Source of the DNA: Erwinia typographi
GTDB lineage: Bacteria; Pseudomonadota; Gammaproteobacteria; Enterobacterales; Enterobacteriaceae
DNA: 45,463 nucleotides
Reading direction: 5' to 3'
Assembly: GCF_000773975.1 (NCBI RefSeq)
Contig: NZ_JRUQ01000075.1
Span: forward strand, 1-45,463
The notes below the pieces were generated by a model, which was not told the origin of the DNA, searched no databases, and was given only the letters and a program-made list of their open reading frames with translations. Shown one piece after another: positions 17,519 to 24,798 of this stretch. Both the position numbers and the translations under genes were made by a program. Every line of letters starts with the position of its first letter. Position 1 is the stretch's first letter.

Positions 17519-17544
17519 GTTGTCTATGTACAACTATGTTCAAC
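17519..17544. promoter_or_regulatory. GntR operator upstream of the PTS operon
   Basis: GTTGT-CTATGT-ACAAC at 17519-17534 is palindromic. It overlaps a direct repeat, TATGTACAAC then TATGTTCAAC. It matches the site upstream of gntR (12476-12500), so the two divergent blocks of sugar genes form one regulon. Confidence 0.78.
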
Positions 17545-17815
17545 CTGAGTGAACCCTACTCCTGTCCTGTACCGGTGAGCAATGTGCTGTCGCTGGATCT
17601 GTGCTTTTGCTCACACAAAATATTTAAATCCCGTAAAAGCGCCTGCCGAGCCAGACCTGTAACCACATGAATTAAAGTGTAATTCTGGTTGAAAGCGGAG
17701 AGTGGAGCGCGGTGTTTTGCCTGGCGGGAAAGCGAGAAAACAAATAATGACCGGAGGAATTAAAGGCGGGAAATCGAGTATGTTTTGCGTCAATCCCCCC
17801 TCTCTGGAAATATCT

Positions 17816-17835
17816 CTTCAGGTCAGGACCTGAAG
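17816..17835. promoter_or_regulatory. Perfect 20-bp palindrome upstream of dcuS
   Basis: CTTCAGGTC-AG-GACCTGAAG has two perfect 9-bp arms. No T-run follows on the plus strand, so it is unlikely to be a simple terminator. Position about 75 bp before the small ORF at 17911 suggests an operator or an mRNA hairpin. The cognate protein is not known. Confidence 0.55.
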
Positions 17836-17910
17836 ATTCTCATCCAACTGGAACTCCCTTGAGGGAAGCCCTACTATATCCCCACTGCTTTTCCCACCTC
17901 AGGTAACTTT

Positions 17911-18018
17911 ATGGACAATTATTACTTAGATCATCTGCCGGGATGCGGCTTCGATCACCGTGACGCCCTTTCAGGCGCAGCGATTGACGATGTACCGATG
18001 CTGAGGAGGTGCCGGTGA
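17911..18018 (+). CDS. Possible 35-residue upstream small ORF, overlapping dcuS start
   Basis: The frame begins with ATG 17911 (MDNYYLDHLPGCGFDHR) and stops with TGA at 18016-18018, so its end overlaps the GTG start of dcuS in the arrangement GTGA. Such overlap usually means translational coupling. It has only a weak AGG upstream. The dcuS ribosome site GGAGG lies inside it. I do not recognise the peptide. It may be a real leader, or simply the untranslated leader of dcuS. Confidence 0.35.
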   Translation: MDNYYLDHLPGCGFDHRDALSGAAIDDVPMLRRCR

Positions 18019-19646
18019 CCAGCCCGCAGTTTCTTACTTCTCGCCTCAAGCGCCCAATGAAGCTCAGTACCTCCGTCAGCCTGATGGTTAGCTCGGTGAT
18101 TATCGCCGTGCTGCTGGCGGTGCATTTTTTCTATTTCCTGCAGGTAAGCCAGGTTACCAGCGACGGCGTGCGGGATAAGGCGCTGGCGGTCGCCCGCACG
18201 CTGGCTGACTCAGCGGACATTCAGCGCGGCCTGCTTTTACCGCCGGACAGCAATCTGATTCAGCCGCTGGCCTCGGCAGTCCAGCATAGCAACAACCTGC
18301 TGTTTGTGGTGGTCACCAACATGGACGGCATTCGCTTCTCTCACCCCAATAAAGAACTGATTAATCAGCACTTCATCGGCGATGATTTGCAGCCAGCGCT
18401 GCGGGGAAAAGAGAATGTCTCAATCAATCAAGGCAAACTGGCGCAGGCGCTGCGAGTTTTTACACCCGTTTATGATGCTCAGCAGCGGCAGATTGGCGTA
18501 GTAGTGATTGGTATTTCGCTCAGCGCCGTGACGGAGCAGATCAATCAGAGCCGCTGGAACATTCTCTGGAGCGCGCTGTTCGGCATTCTGATCGGCGCTA
18601 TCGGCACCTTTCTGCTGGTGAAGGCTTCCAGACGCATCCTGTTTGGCCTTGAGCCATACGAAGTGTCGGCGCTGTTTGAGCAGCGTCACGCGATGCTGTA
18701 CGCGATTAAAGAAGGCGTCATTGCGGTGGATAACGCCGCACAGGTGAAGCTGATCAACCATGCCGCCCGCAAGCTGTTCCGCGAAACCGGGATGCCAAAG
18801 GCGTCGGAAAGTGAGATCGTTAAAAGCATTGAAGCGACCGGTCCGCTGATCGCCAACCTTCGCGCCGTGTTGCAAAGTGGGAAACCGCAGAGGGATGAAG
18901 AGGTGCTTTTGCGCGGCAGAGTTCTGCTCTGCAACACCATGCCGGTGCTTAAAGGAGAGGTGATGATCGGCGCCATCTGCACCTTCAGAGACAAAACCGA
19001 GGTGACCCAGCTGACGCAGCGCCTGAGCGGCATGGTCAACTACGTGGATGCTCTGCGCCAGCACTCGCATGAGTTTATGAATAAGCTGCATGTGATCCTC
19101 GGGCTGCTGCATATGAAAAGTTACGCGCAGCTTGAGGACTATATCCTGAAGACGGCCAACAATTATCAGACCGAAATCGGCTCGCTGGTGCGAAAAATAA
19201 AGTCGCCGGTGATCGCCGGTTTCTTATTAAGCAAGATGAACCGCGCGTCTGACCACGGTCATCCCCTGCTGCTGAGCGAGGACAGCTTCCTGCCCGACGG
19301 CGGCAGCGAGCAGCAGACCTCGGTGCTGATCACCGTGCTGGGCAACCTGATTGAAAACGCCTTCGACGCGCTGTCCCAACAGGCCGAGGGCGAGGTCAGC
19401 GTGCTGCTGCACTACCAAAACGGCTGGCTGAGCTGCGAAGTAAGCGACGACGGGCCGGGTATCCCTGCCGGTAACCTGGAAACCATCTTTGAGAACGGGT
19501 TTTCCACCAAGGGTGAGCAGCGCGGCGTCGGTTTATTCCTCTGCAAGCAGCAAATCCAGAGCCTTGGCGGCGAAATTACTGTAGAGTCCGATGCTGGGGT
19601 TTATACCCAATTTTTAGTCCAACTGCCCTGGGATGGAGGAAACTGA
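18015..19646 (+). CDS. dcuS: Fumarate/C4-dicarboxylate sensor histidine kinase DcuS
   Basis: A membrane sensor kinase of 543 residues, the E. coli DcuS length. From the GTG at 18015 the ligand residues fall at the E. coli positions: Arg107 and His110 in GIRFSHP, Arg147 and Phe149 in LRVFTP. TM1 is about residues 22-43 and TM2 about 183-203, with a periplasmic PAS/Cache domain between. A cytoplasmic PAS follows, then the phospho-acceptor His in SHEFMNKLHVILGLLH (about 352), then the ATPase with NLIENAFDAL and GLFLCKQQ. GGAGG at 18005-18009 supports this start. It controls C4-dicarboxylate genes with DcuR; the genes that follow are obvious targets. Confidence 0.95.
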   Translation: MTSPQFLTSRLKRPMKLSTSVSLMVSSVIIAVLLAVHFFYFLQVSQVTSDGVRDKALAVARTLADSADIQRGLLLPPDSNLIQPLASAVQHSNNLLFVVVTNMDGIRFSHPNKELINQHFIGDDLQPALRGKENVSINQGKLAQALRVFTPVYDAQQRQIGVVVIGISLSAVTEQINQSRWNILWSALFGILIGAIGTFLLVKASRRILFGLEPYEVSALFEQRHAMLYAIKEGVIAVDNAAQVKLINHAARKLFRETGMPKASESEIVKSIEATGPLIANLRAVLQSGKPQRDEEVLLRGRVLLCNTMPVLKGEVMIGAICTFRDKTEVTQLTQRLSGMVNYVDALRQHSHEFMNKLHVILGLLHMKSYAQLEDYILKTANNYQTEIGSLVRKIKSPVIAGFLLSKMNRASDHGHPLLLSEDSFLPDGGSEQQTSVLITVLGNLIENAFDALSQQAEGEVSVLLHYQNGWLSCEVSDDGPGIPAGNLETIFENGFSTKGEQRGVGLFLCKQQIQSLGGEITVESDAGVYTQFLVQLPWDGGN

Positions 19647-19651
19647 ATCAC

Positions 19652-20371
19652 ATGCTAAATGTGTTAGTTGTTGATGACGATGCGATGGTCGCTGAGTTGA
19701 ACCGCTGCTACATTGGTCAGATCCCAGGGTTTTCGTGCTGCGGCGTGGCCTCAACGCTGAAACAGGCCAGAGAGGCTGTGCTGCACGGCGAACAGACTGT
19801 GGATCTGATCCTGCTGGATATTTATATGCAGCAGGAGAACGGGCTGGATTTACTGCCGGAACTGCGCGCCGCGAAGCGCAATGTTGATGTGATCGTGATC
19901 TCCTCCGCCGCCGATGCGCAAACTATTCAGCAATCGCTGCATTATGGCGTGGTGGACTATCTGATTAAGCCGTTCCAGTTCTCCCGATTTGAGGAAGCGC
20001 TGACCGGCTGGCAGCACAAAAAATCGCTGAAGGATCAGCATCCCTGGTATCAGCAGGCCGACGTTGACGCGCTGCTGCACGGCAACCCGCCGGACGTAGC
20101 GGAATCGCACCGCCTGCCGAAAGGGTTAACGCCGCAAACCCTGCGTACGCTTTGCCTGTGGATTGACGCACACCATGACAGCGAATTCTCCACCGACGAT
20201 CTGGCCGCCGCGGTGGCTATCTCCCGCGTGTCGTGTCGTAAGTATCTGATCTGGCTTGCCCAGCGAAAAATCCTGTCAACTAACCTGCATTATGGCCTCA
20301 CCGGCCGGCCGGTTTATCGCTACCGTTTGCAGGCCGAACATGCCGATCTGCTCAGGCAATTTTGCCAGTAG
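19652..20371 (+). CDS. dcuR: C4-dicarboxylate response regulator DcuR
   Basis: A 239-residue CitB-family response regulator. The receiver domain has acidic residues VVDDDAM at 7-13 and the phospho-acceptor Asp56 in LILLDIYMQ; Lys in LIKPF completes the site. The C-terminal helix-turn-helix holds FSTDDLAAAVAISRVSCRKYL. It starts 5 bp after dcuS. It ends one base before the stop codon of the convergent apbE gene, with no room for a terminator between them. In E. coli DcuR activates dcuB, fumB and frdABCD; here the OYE-type fumarate reductase, the transporter and the fumarase are candidate targets. Confidence 0.95.
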   Translation: MLNVLVVDDDAMVAELNRCYIGQIPGFSCCGVASTLKQAREAVLHGEQTVDLILLDIYMQQENGLDLLPELRAAKRNVDVIVISSAADAQTIQQSLHYGVVDYLIKPFQFSRFEEALTGWQHKKSLKDQHPWYQQADVDALLHGNPPDVAESHRLPKGLTPQTLRTLCLWIDAHHDSEFSTDDLAAAVAISRVSCRKYLIWLAQRKILSTNLHYGLTGRPVYRYRLQAEHADLLRQFCQ

Positions 20372-20372
20372 C

Positions 20373-21338
20373 TCACGCCTGGTGAAAATCTTCGTCCAGC
20401 AGCGTAAAGGTAAACTGTCGCGCTGAAGAACTGATAACCTGGCCGTCCCTGGTAACAAAAATGGCTTCGATCTCCGGTCTGGCGGCGAGATACGCGAGGC
20501 CTTTTTCCACCCCCATGCCATATAACAGCGTGGTGTAGATATCCCCCTCAATGGAATCTGCGGAGATCACCGTCACGCTGAGCAGTTCGTTATCGAGAGG
20601 ATAGCCGCTGCGGGGGTCAAGGATATGGTGATAGCGCTTGCCTGCCAGCTCGAAGTAGCGCTCATAGACCCCCGAAGTGACCACCGATTTCCCCCTGACG
20701 TTAATCACGCCAATCAGCTCGTCAGGCCCGGCAAACGGCTTTTTCAGACCGATCCCCCAGCTTCCGCTCTCGCTATCCGCAGCCCCTCCCAGCGTCTGGA
20801 CGTTACCGCCGAGATTAATCAGCGCGTCCTCAACCCCCTCCTGACGCAAAAAGTCGCGCACCAGATCGGCGATATAGCCTTTCGCGATGGCGCCAAGATC
20901 GATTTCCATCCCGCTTTTTTGCAGAAACACCGAGCGGTCACGGTCATTGAGGATCACATGATGGGGATTGGTCAGCGCCAGCAGCGCCTGAATCTCCGCT
21001 AGCGGAGGAACGCTGTTGCCCTGGAACCCGATTTTCCAGCGTTTGACCAGCGGGCCAATGGTAAAGTTGAACAGGCTGCCCGGCAGCACGCTGGCCGCTC
21101 TGGCCCGCGCGATTAGCTCGAACACCGGCTGGCTGACCACTACCGGGCTTTCGCCCGCAGCATGATTGATGGACATCACTTCGGAGTGCGGCCGGTTGAC
21201 CGTCAGCAGGATCTCCTGCTGTTTAATCAGTCGGAAAACGCGGGCGGCGAGGGTTTGGTTGTGGTCAAACAGTTTGAGGAGGATCGGAGAACCCAGCAGA
21301 ACGGCGGAGTAGGCATAGACGCGATCGTCAGGCGACAT
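20373..21338 (-). CDS. apbE: FAD:protein FMN transferase ApbE
   Basis: A 321-residue flavin transferase which attaches FMN by a phosphoester bond to a Thr/Ser of target proteins. Visible features are VNRPHSEVMSINHAAG, LGAIAKGYIADLV, the LINLGGNVQTLG core and the HHILDPRSGYP motif. ATG 21338 is preceded by AAGGAA. A short upstream frame extension is not used. No lipoprotein or export signal is visible, so it acts in the cytoplasm, in contrast to the exported ApbE of the Rnf/Nqr systems. It lies 83 bp after the fumarate reductase gene, whose FMN_bind domain it most likely flavinylates. Confidence 0.94.
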   Translation of the reverse strand: MSPDDRVYAYSAVLLGSPILLKLFDHNQTLAARVFRLIKQQEILLTVNRPHSEVMSINHAAGESPVVVSQPVFELIARARAASVLPGSLFNFTIGPLVKRWKIGFQGNSVPPLAEIQALLALTNPHHVILNDRDRSVFLQKSGMEIDLGAIAKGYIADLVRDFLRQEGVEDALINLGGNVQTLGGAADSESGSWGIGLKKPFAGPDELIGVINVRGKSVVTSGVYERYFELAGKRYHHILDPRSGYPLDNELLSVTVISADSIEGDIYTTLLYGMGVEKGLAYLAARPEIEAIFVTRDGQVISSSARQFTFTLLDEDFHQA

Positions 21339-21387
21339 GATAGATTCCTTCTTGCGGGCCGGTAGCGCGTCCCTCACCTTGTAGCCC

Positions 21388-21411
21388 GTGGGCCGGACGC
21401 GTCCGGCCCAC
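21388..21411 (-). other. 24-bp perfect palindrome between the fumarate reductase and apbE genes
   Basis: Arms GTGGGCCGGAC and GTCCGGCCCAC around a central GC. As RNA it forms a strong hairpin. On the minus strand no T-run follows, so it is likely an RNA-stability or attenuation element that sets the reductase-to-ApbE ratio. Confidence 0.55.
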
Positions 21412-21421
21412 ATTATACCGC

Positions 21422-24199
21422 TTAACGGCGTGCGAGCGCTGCCGCGTTACGGCCTGCCAGTATACCGAAGATAATGATATCTGCCACGGCGTTACCGCCG
21501 ATGCGGTTAGCGCCGTGAATGCCGCCAACCACTTCCCCGGCGGCCCAGGCGCCGTGAATAACCTGTTTCTGGGCATCCAGCACCGCGGTATCCGTGTTGA
21601 TCGTCACGCCGCCCATAGTATGGTGAACGCCCGGCGCGATGCGGATAGCGTAGAACGGTCCCTGGTTCAGCGGATGGCGCAGCGCGGTTTTACGGCCAAA
21701 ATCTTCGTCATCCTGCTTCTCAACAAAGACATTGTAGCGTTCCAGCGTGGCAAGCAGCGCATGAAGATCCATGTTCAGCTTCACCGCCAGCTCCTGCGGT
21801 GACGGCGCGCTGACCACAAAACCTTTGGCGATATACTCATCGGCGGCTTTGTTGTTCAGGCGAACCTGCTCGTCGAAGATGACCCAGGCACTTTTCTCCG
21901 GCAGCGCGATAATCTCCGCCGACACTTTGTCGCGGGTCTCCATCTCGTTGTAGAAGCGTTTACCGGCCTGGCTGACCAGAATCGCCCCGCCGCCACGAAT
22001 GGCTTCCGAGATCAGATAAGAGGTGGTCTGCTCAACGGTTGGGTGGATCTGGATTTCGCCCATATCCACGGTATCCGCGCCAATTTTTTGCAGCATGGCG
22101 ATGCCGCTACCGGTGGCGCCCTTATGGTTGGTGGTTACGAAGCCATCCAGCTCAGGACGGTATTTCACCACCATTTCACGGTTCGCGCTGAAACCGCCGG
22201 TGGCGACAATCACGCTTTTGGCATTCAGAATGCGGCTGTCGTTATATTCGTCAACCACCTTCACGCCGGTAACCGCGCCGTTTTCAAACAGAATGTCCGC
22301 GACCGACGTTTCCAGCAGTACTTCGATATCGCGTTTGTTGATGTTCTTCACCAGGCCGCTAATCAGGAAGCCCCCCACCGCTGAACGGTCTGCCGGACGG
22401 TGAGTACGGTCAATGCTCATCCCGCCGGTGATGGTGATGTCATTCAGTTCAATGTCTTTCGCCGCCAGCCATTCGATGGCTTCCGGCGCCAGCTCGACAA
22501 ACTCTTTCAGCAGCACCGGATTGTTTTTAAACTTGCCGCCTTTCAGGGTTTCTTCGTAGAACAGCTCTTTACTGTCTTCGATGCCTTTCAGCTTCTGGAA
22601 ACGGGTTTCAGCCGCGTTCATGCCAACCGAGGCCTTAATGGTGTTGCCGCCGATAGTCGGCATCTTCTCGATAATCACCACGCGGGCGCCGTCATCGTGG
22701 GCCTGAATCGCGGCGGCCAGCCCTGCGCCGCCGCTGCCGATCACCACGACATCGTAGTTTTGCGGCGCGGCAGGATTACCGCCTTCCTCAATAACGTGCT
22801 CTTTGCTGGAGGTTGCCAGCGCGCGGGAAACCGCCTTTTTCAGCGCCTCGCTCTGCGTGGTAGCGCCGGTGATGGCATCAACATGCGGACTGTTGGCTAC
22901 CAGTATGCGGGTACGCAGGCTTTCAAAGGTGGTGGTAAAATCGACGTCCAGCGAATCATCCGGTATCAGCATGATATCGGTGATACGGTCGGTATCCAGG
23001 GTGACGTTGATTTTCAGCTTCAGCGCTTCGGCCTCCACTTTTTCCTGATAAACCCCGGCTTTGTATTTACGGCCGGTGGCGCTCATGTCGCGGATCATCG
23101 CGTCAACCAGCGAGAAGCGCCACAGCGGTTCGGGAATGTTCAGCGCTTCGCGTTTGTTGCTGTCAATAAACAGCTCAAGCTGTTCATTATTGGTAATGCG
23201 GTCTGCCCAATCCGGGTAAGCAATGCAGGCTTTCCCGATCGCCACCAGATCGAAACCGTGCTCCAGCGCGCTTTCAGCATCCGCTTTATTCACCACGCCG
23301 CCCACGCCAATCACCGGCACTTTGGCAAGCTCAGGAGAACGCATAGCGATAAATTTAGTGATTAACGGCGTTGGGTCTTCGCGGTCAACAATCGAAGGAC
23401 GCAGTAGCTGACCAACGGAGAAGTGAACATAGTCCAGTCCCCGCGCGGCGAGCTTCTCCAGCAGATACATCGTATCGTCAAAGCGGATGCCGGGGACTTC
23501 AAGCTCTTCCGGCGAAAAGCGGTAGCCGATAATAAAGGAAGAGTCGGCGAACCGCTCCGCCATTTTATGGGTGATATCGAGCACTTCCAGCGGGAAGCGG
23601 GCGCGGTTGTCGCGGCTGCCGCCCCACTTATCGTCACGCTGGTTGGAATTCGGCGAGTAGAACTGCTGAATCAGGTAGGTGTTTGCGCCGTGGATTTCGA
23701 CGCCATCGAAACCGGCCTTAATCGCACGGTTTACCGCGTCACCGAATTTGGTGATCATCACCTCCACTTCTTCCGCCGTCAGCGCCTGCGGCGTGGTAGC
23801 GCCTTCACGCGGCGCGGCAATGGCGCTTGGCGCAACCGGCGTACGGCCGCCGATCAGCTCCGGCTCCACCATTCTGCCGCCGTGGTAAATCTGTAAAATG
23901 GCCTTTGAGCCTTTGGATTTGATGGCGTTAGCGATTTTGCTCAGGCCAGAAATTTTGTTGTCGCTGTCGATAGCGATCGCGCCGGGAAACGCCGGGCCTT
24001 TAGGATCGATAAAGCAGCATTCTACGATCACGGTACCAATGCTGCCGGCACGGTCACGGTAGTATTCCACCAGCTCGCTGGTGACGGTGCCGTCGTAAAA
24101 GCCGGTACAGGTGGTCATCGGCGCCATCAGCAGTCGGTTTTTCAGGACGGCCCCGTTCGGGAGAGTGAGAGGATTCAGGATCGGGGTGAGTTTGTGCAT
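21422..24199 (-). CDS. Three-domain soluble NADH:fumarate reductase (OYE + FMN_bind + FAD_binding_2)
   Basis: A 925-residue fusion. Residues about 5-350 form an NADH:flavin oxidoreductase (Old Yellow Enzyme) domain with EIHGANTYLIQQF at 169-180. Residues about 375-462 form an FMN_bind domain with the flavinylation motif DAITGAT at 441-447 (Thr447 expected to carry FMN). Residues from 482 form a FAD flavoprotein with GSGGAGLAAA at 488 and the HHTMGGVTIN region of fumarate-reductase-type enzymes. No signal peptide, so it works in the cytoplasm with NADH, unlike quinol-linked FrdABCD. The same architecture is known in Klebsiella. Start at 24199 is preceded by GGAG. ApbE is encoded just downstream and DcuS/DcuR next to it. 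Confidence 0.9.
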   Translation of the reverse strand: MHKLTPILNPLTLPNGAVLKNRLLMAPMTTCTGFYDGTVTSELVEYYRDRAGSIGTVIVECCFIDPKGPAFPGAIAIDSDNKISGLSKIANAIKSKGSKAILQIYHGGRMVEPELIGGRTPVAPSAIAAPREGATTPQALTAEEVEVMITKFGDAVNRAIKAGFDGVEIHGANTYLIQQFYSPNSNQRDDKWGGSRDNRARFPLEVLDITHKMAERFADSSFIIGYRFSPEELEVPGIRFDDTMYLLEKLAARGLDYVHFSVGQLLRPSIVDREDPTPLITKFIAMRSPELAKVPVIGVGGVVNKADAESALEHGFDLVAIGKACIAYPDWADRITNNEQLELFIDSNKREALNIPEPLWRFSLVDAMIRDMSATGRKYKAGVYQEKVEAEALKLKINVTLDTDRITDIMLIPDDSLDVDFTTTFESLRTRILVANSPHVDAITGATTQSEALKKAVSRALATSSKEHVIEEGGNPAAPQNYDVVVIGSGGAGLAAAIQAHDDGARVVIIEKMPTIGGNTIKASVGMNAAETRFQKLKGIEDSKELFYEETLKGGKFKNNPVLLKEFVELAPEAIEWLAAKDIELNDITITGGMSIDRTHRPADRSAVGGFLISGLVKNINKRDIEVLLETSVADILFENGAVTGVKVVDEYNDSRILNAKSVIVATGGFSANREMVVKYRPELDGFVTTNHKGATGSGIAMLQKIGADTVDMGEIQIHPTVEQTTSYLISEAIRGGGAILVSQAGKRFYNEMETRDKVSAEIIALPEKSAWVIFDEQVRLNNKAADEYIAKGFVVSAPSPQELAVKLNMDLHALLATLERYNVFVEKQDDEDFGRKTALRHPLNQGPFYAIRIAPGVHHTMGGVTINTDTAVLDAQKQVIHGAWAAGEVVGGIHGANRIGGNAVADIIIFGILAGRNAAALARR

Positions 24200-24405
24200 T
24201 GTGAGCAACTCCAAAATTTAAAAGCCTTGAATTCTGTCGCGGACTCACCAATCTCCCTATATTAAGTGGTCCGATGTCATTTGATTAATATAACAATTTC
24301 TTTGTTTTCATAATCGCTAATTTTAGTTATTAAACTTTTAAATCAACCAGAGTCGCCTAATTAACGGCAATCAACATCTTACCAGCAGTAATTGTTAACC
24401 AAGAG

Positions 24406-24419
24406 TTGACAAAAATCAA
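24406..24419. promoter_or_regulatory. FNR box on the fumarate reductase side
   Basis: TTGAC-AAAA-ATCAA matches the FNR consensus TTGAT-N4-ATCAA at 9 of 10 positions. It lies 207 bp upstream of the reductase start. The -10 that would belong to it at the standard -41.5 distance is poor, so the exact promoter is uncertain. Confidence 0.6.
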
Positions 24420-24590
24420 CTTTCGATTAACATAGCATGAAAATCACATCAAAATCAATGAAGTGAAAGAGTGATGGCGTTTTGCGAAAATCGATTCTAC
24501 AGTCTTATGAGCAAACAGGATGACAAATGAAAACCAGTCCCACTTATAAATTTATCTTTCTTATAAAATAAATAGAAACGAAATTAAAAA

Positions 24591-24604
24591 TTGATCCAGA
24601 TCAA
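24591..24604 (+). promoter_or_regulatory. Perfect FNR box for the transporter promoter
   Basis: TTGAT-CCAG-ATCAA matches the FNR consensus at all ten specified positions. If it is at -41.5 the transcript starts near 24639, and a CATGAT hexamer at 24627-24632 is at the right place for a -10 element. Indicates induction without oxygen. Confidence 0.78.
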
Positions 24605-24684
24605 AATCAATTATTTATATAGCTCGCATGATATTCATACTTATTAAATATTACGTTTAAAAGTACTCTGGAAGAAAAGACCAC

Positions 24685-24710
24685 CTATTTAAGACGTCAT
24701 GGTTAAATAG
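24685..24710. promoter_or_regulatory. Inverted repeat, possible DcuR or leader element
   Basis: CTATTTAA at 24685-24692 and TTAAATAG at 24703-24710 form perfect 8-bp arms with a 10-bp spacer. It lies between the FNR box and the transporter start. Its link to DcuR is a guess from context. Confidence 0.4.
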
Positions 24711-24798
24711 CTAAAAAAATAATTAAGTAACTAAAAAAAGCAATGCTAGTCTTACCGGGACGTTAAATCGCATTCTTCATAACTTGCAGACAAATACT

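Larger units (their letters stand above)
17456..17910. other. Divergent intergenic region between PTS operon and dcuS
   Basis: 455 bp holding the PTS promoter with the GntR operator at 17519-17544, and, towards dcuS, a perfect 20-bp palindrome at 17816-17835. A smaller hairpin TCCCT-TG-AGGGA lies about 17855-17866. No long gene is visible here. Confidence 0.6.
24200..24798. other. Regulatory intergenic region between fumarate reductase and DASS transporter
   Basis: About 600 bp, strongly AT-rich, between divergent genes of anaerobic C4-dicarboxylate use. It contains two FNR-type boxes (24406-24419 and 24591-24604) and an 8-bp inverted repeat at 24685-24710 that could bind DcuR. No gene is visible in it. 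Confidence 0.7.

Noticed and set aside
22400..23365. Open frame of 321 codons on the plus strand inside the fumarate reductase gene
   Set aside because: It lies entirely antisense to a gene with clear domains, is rich in His/Arg/Gln as expected of a reverse frame, and has no family features.
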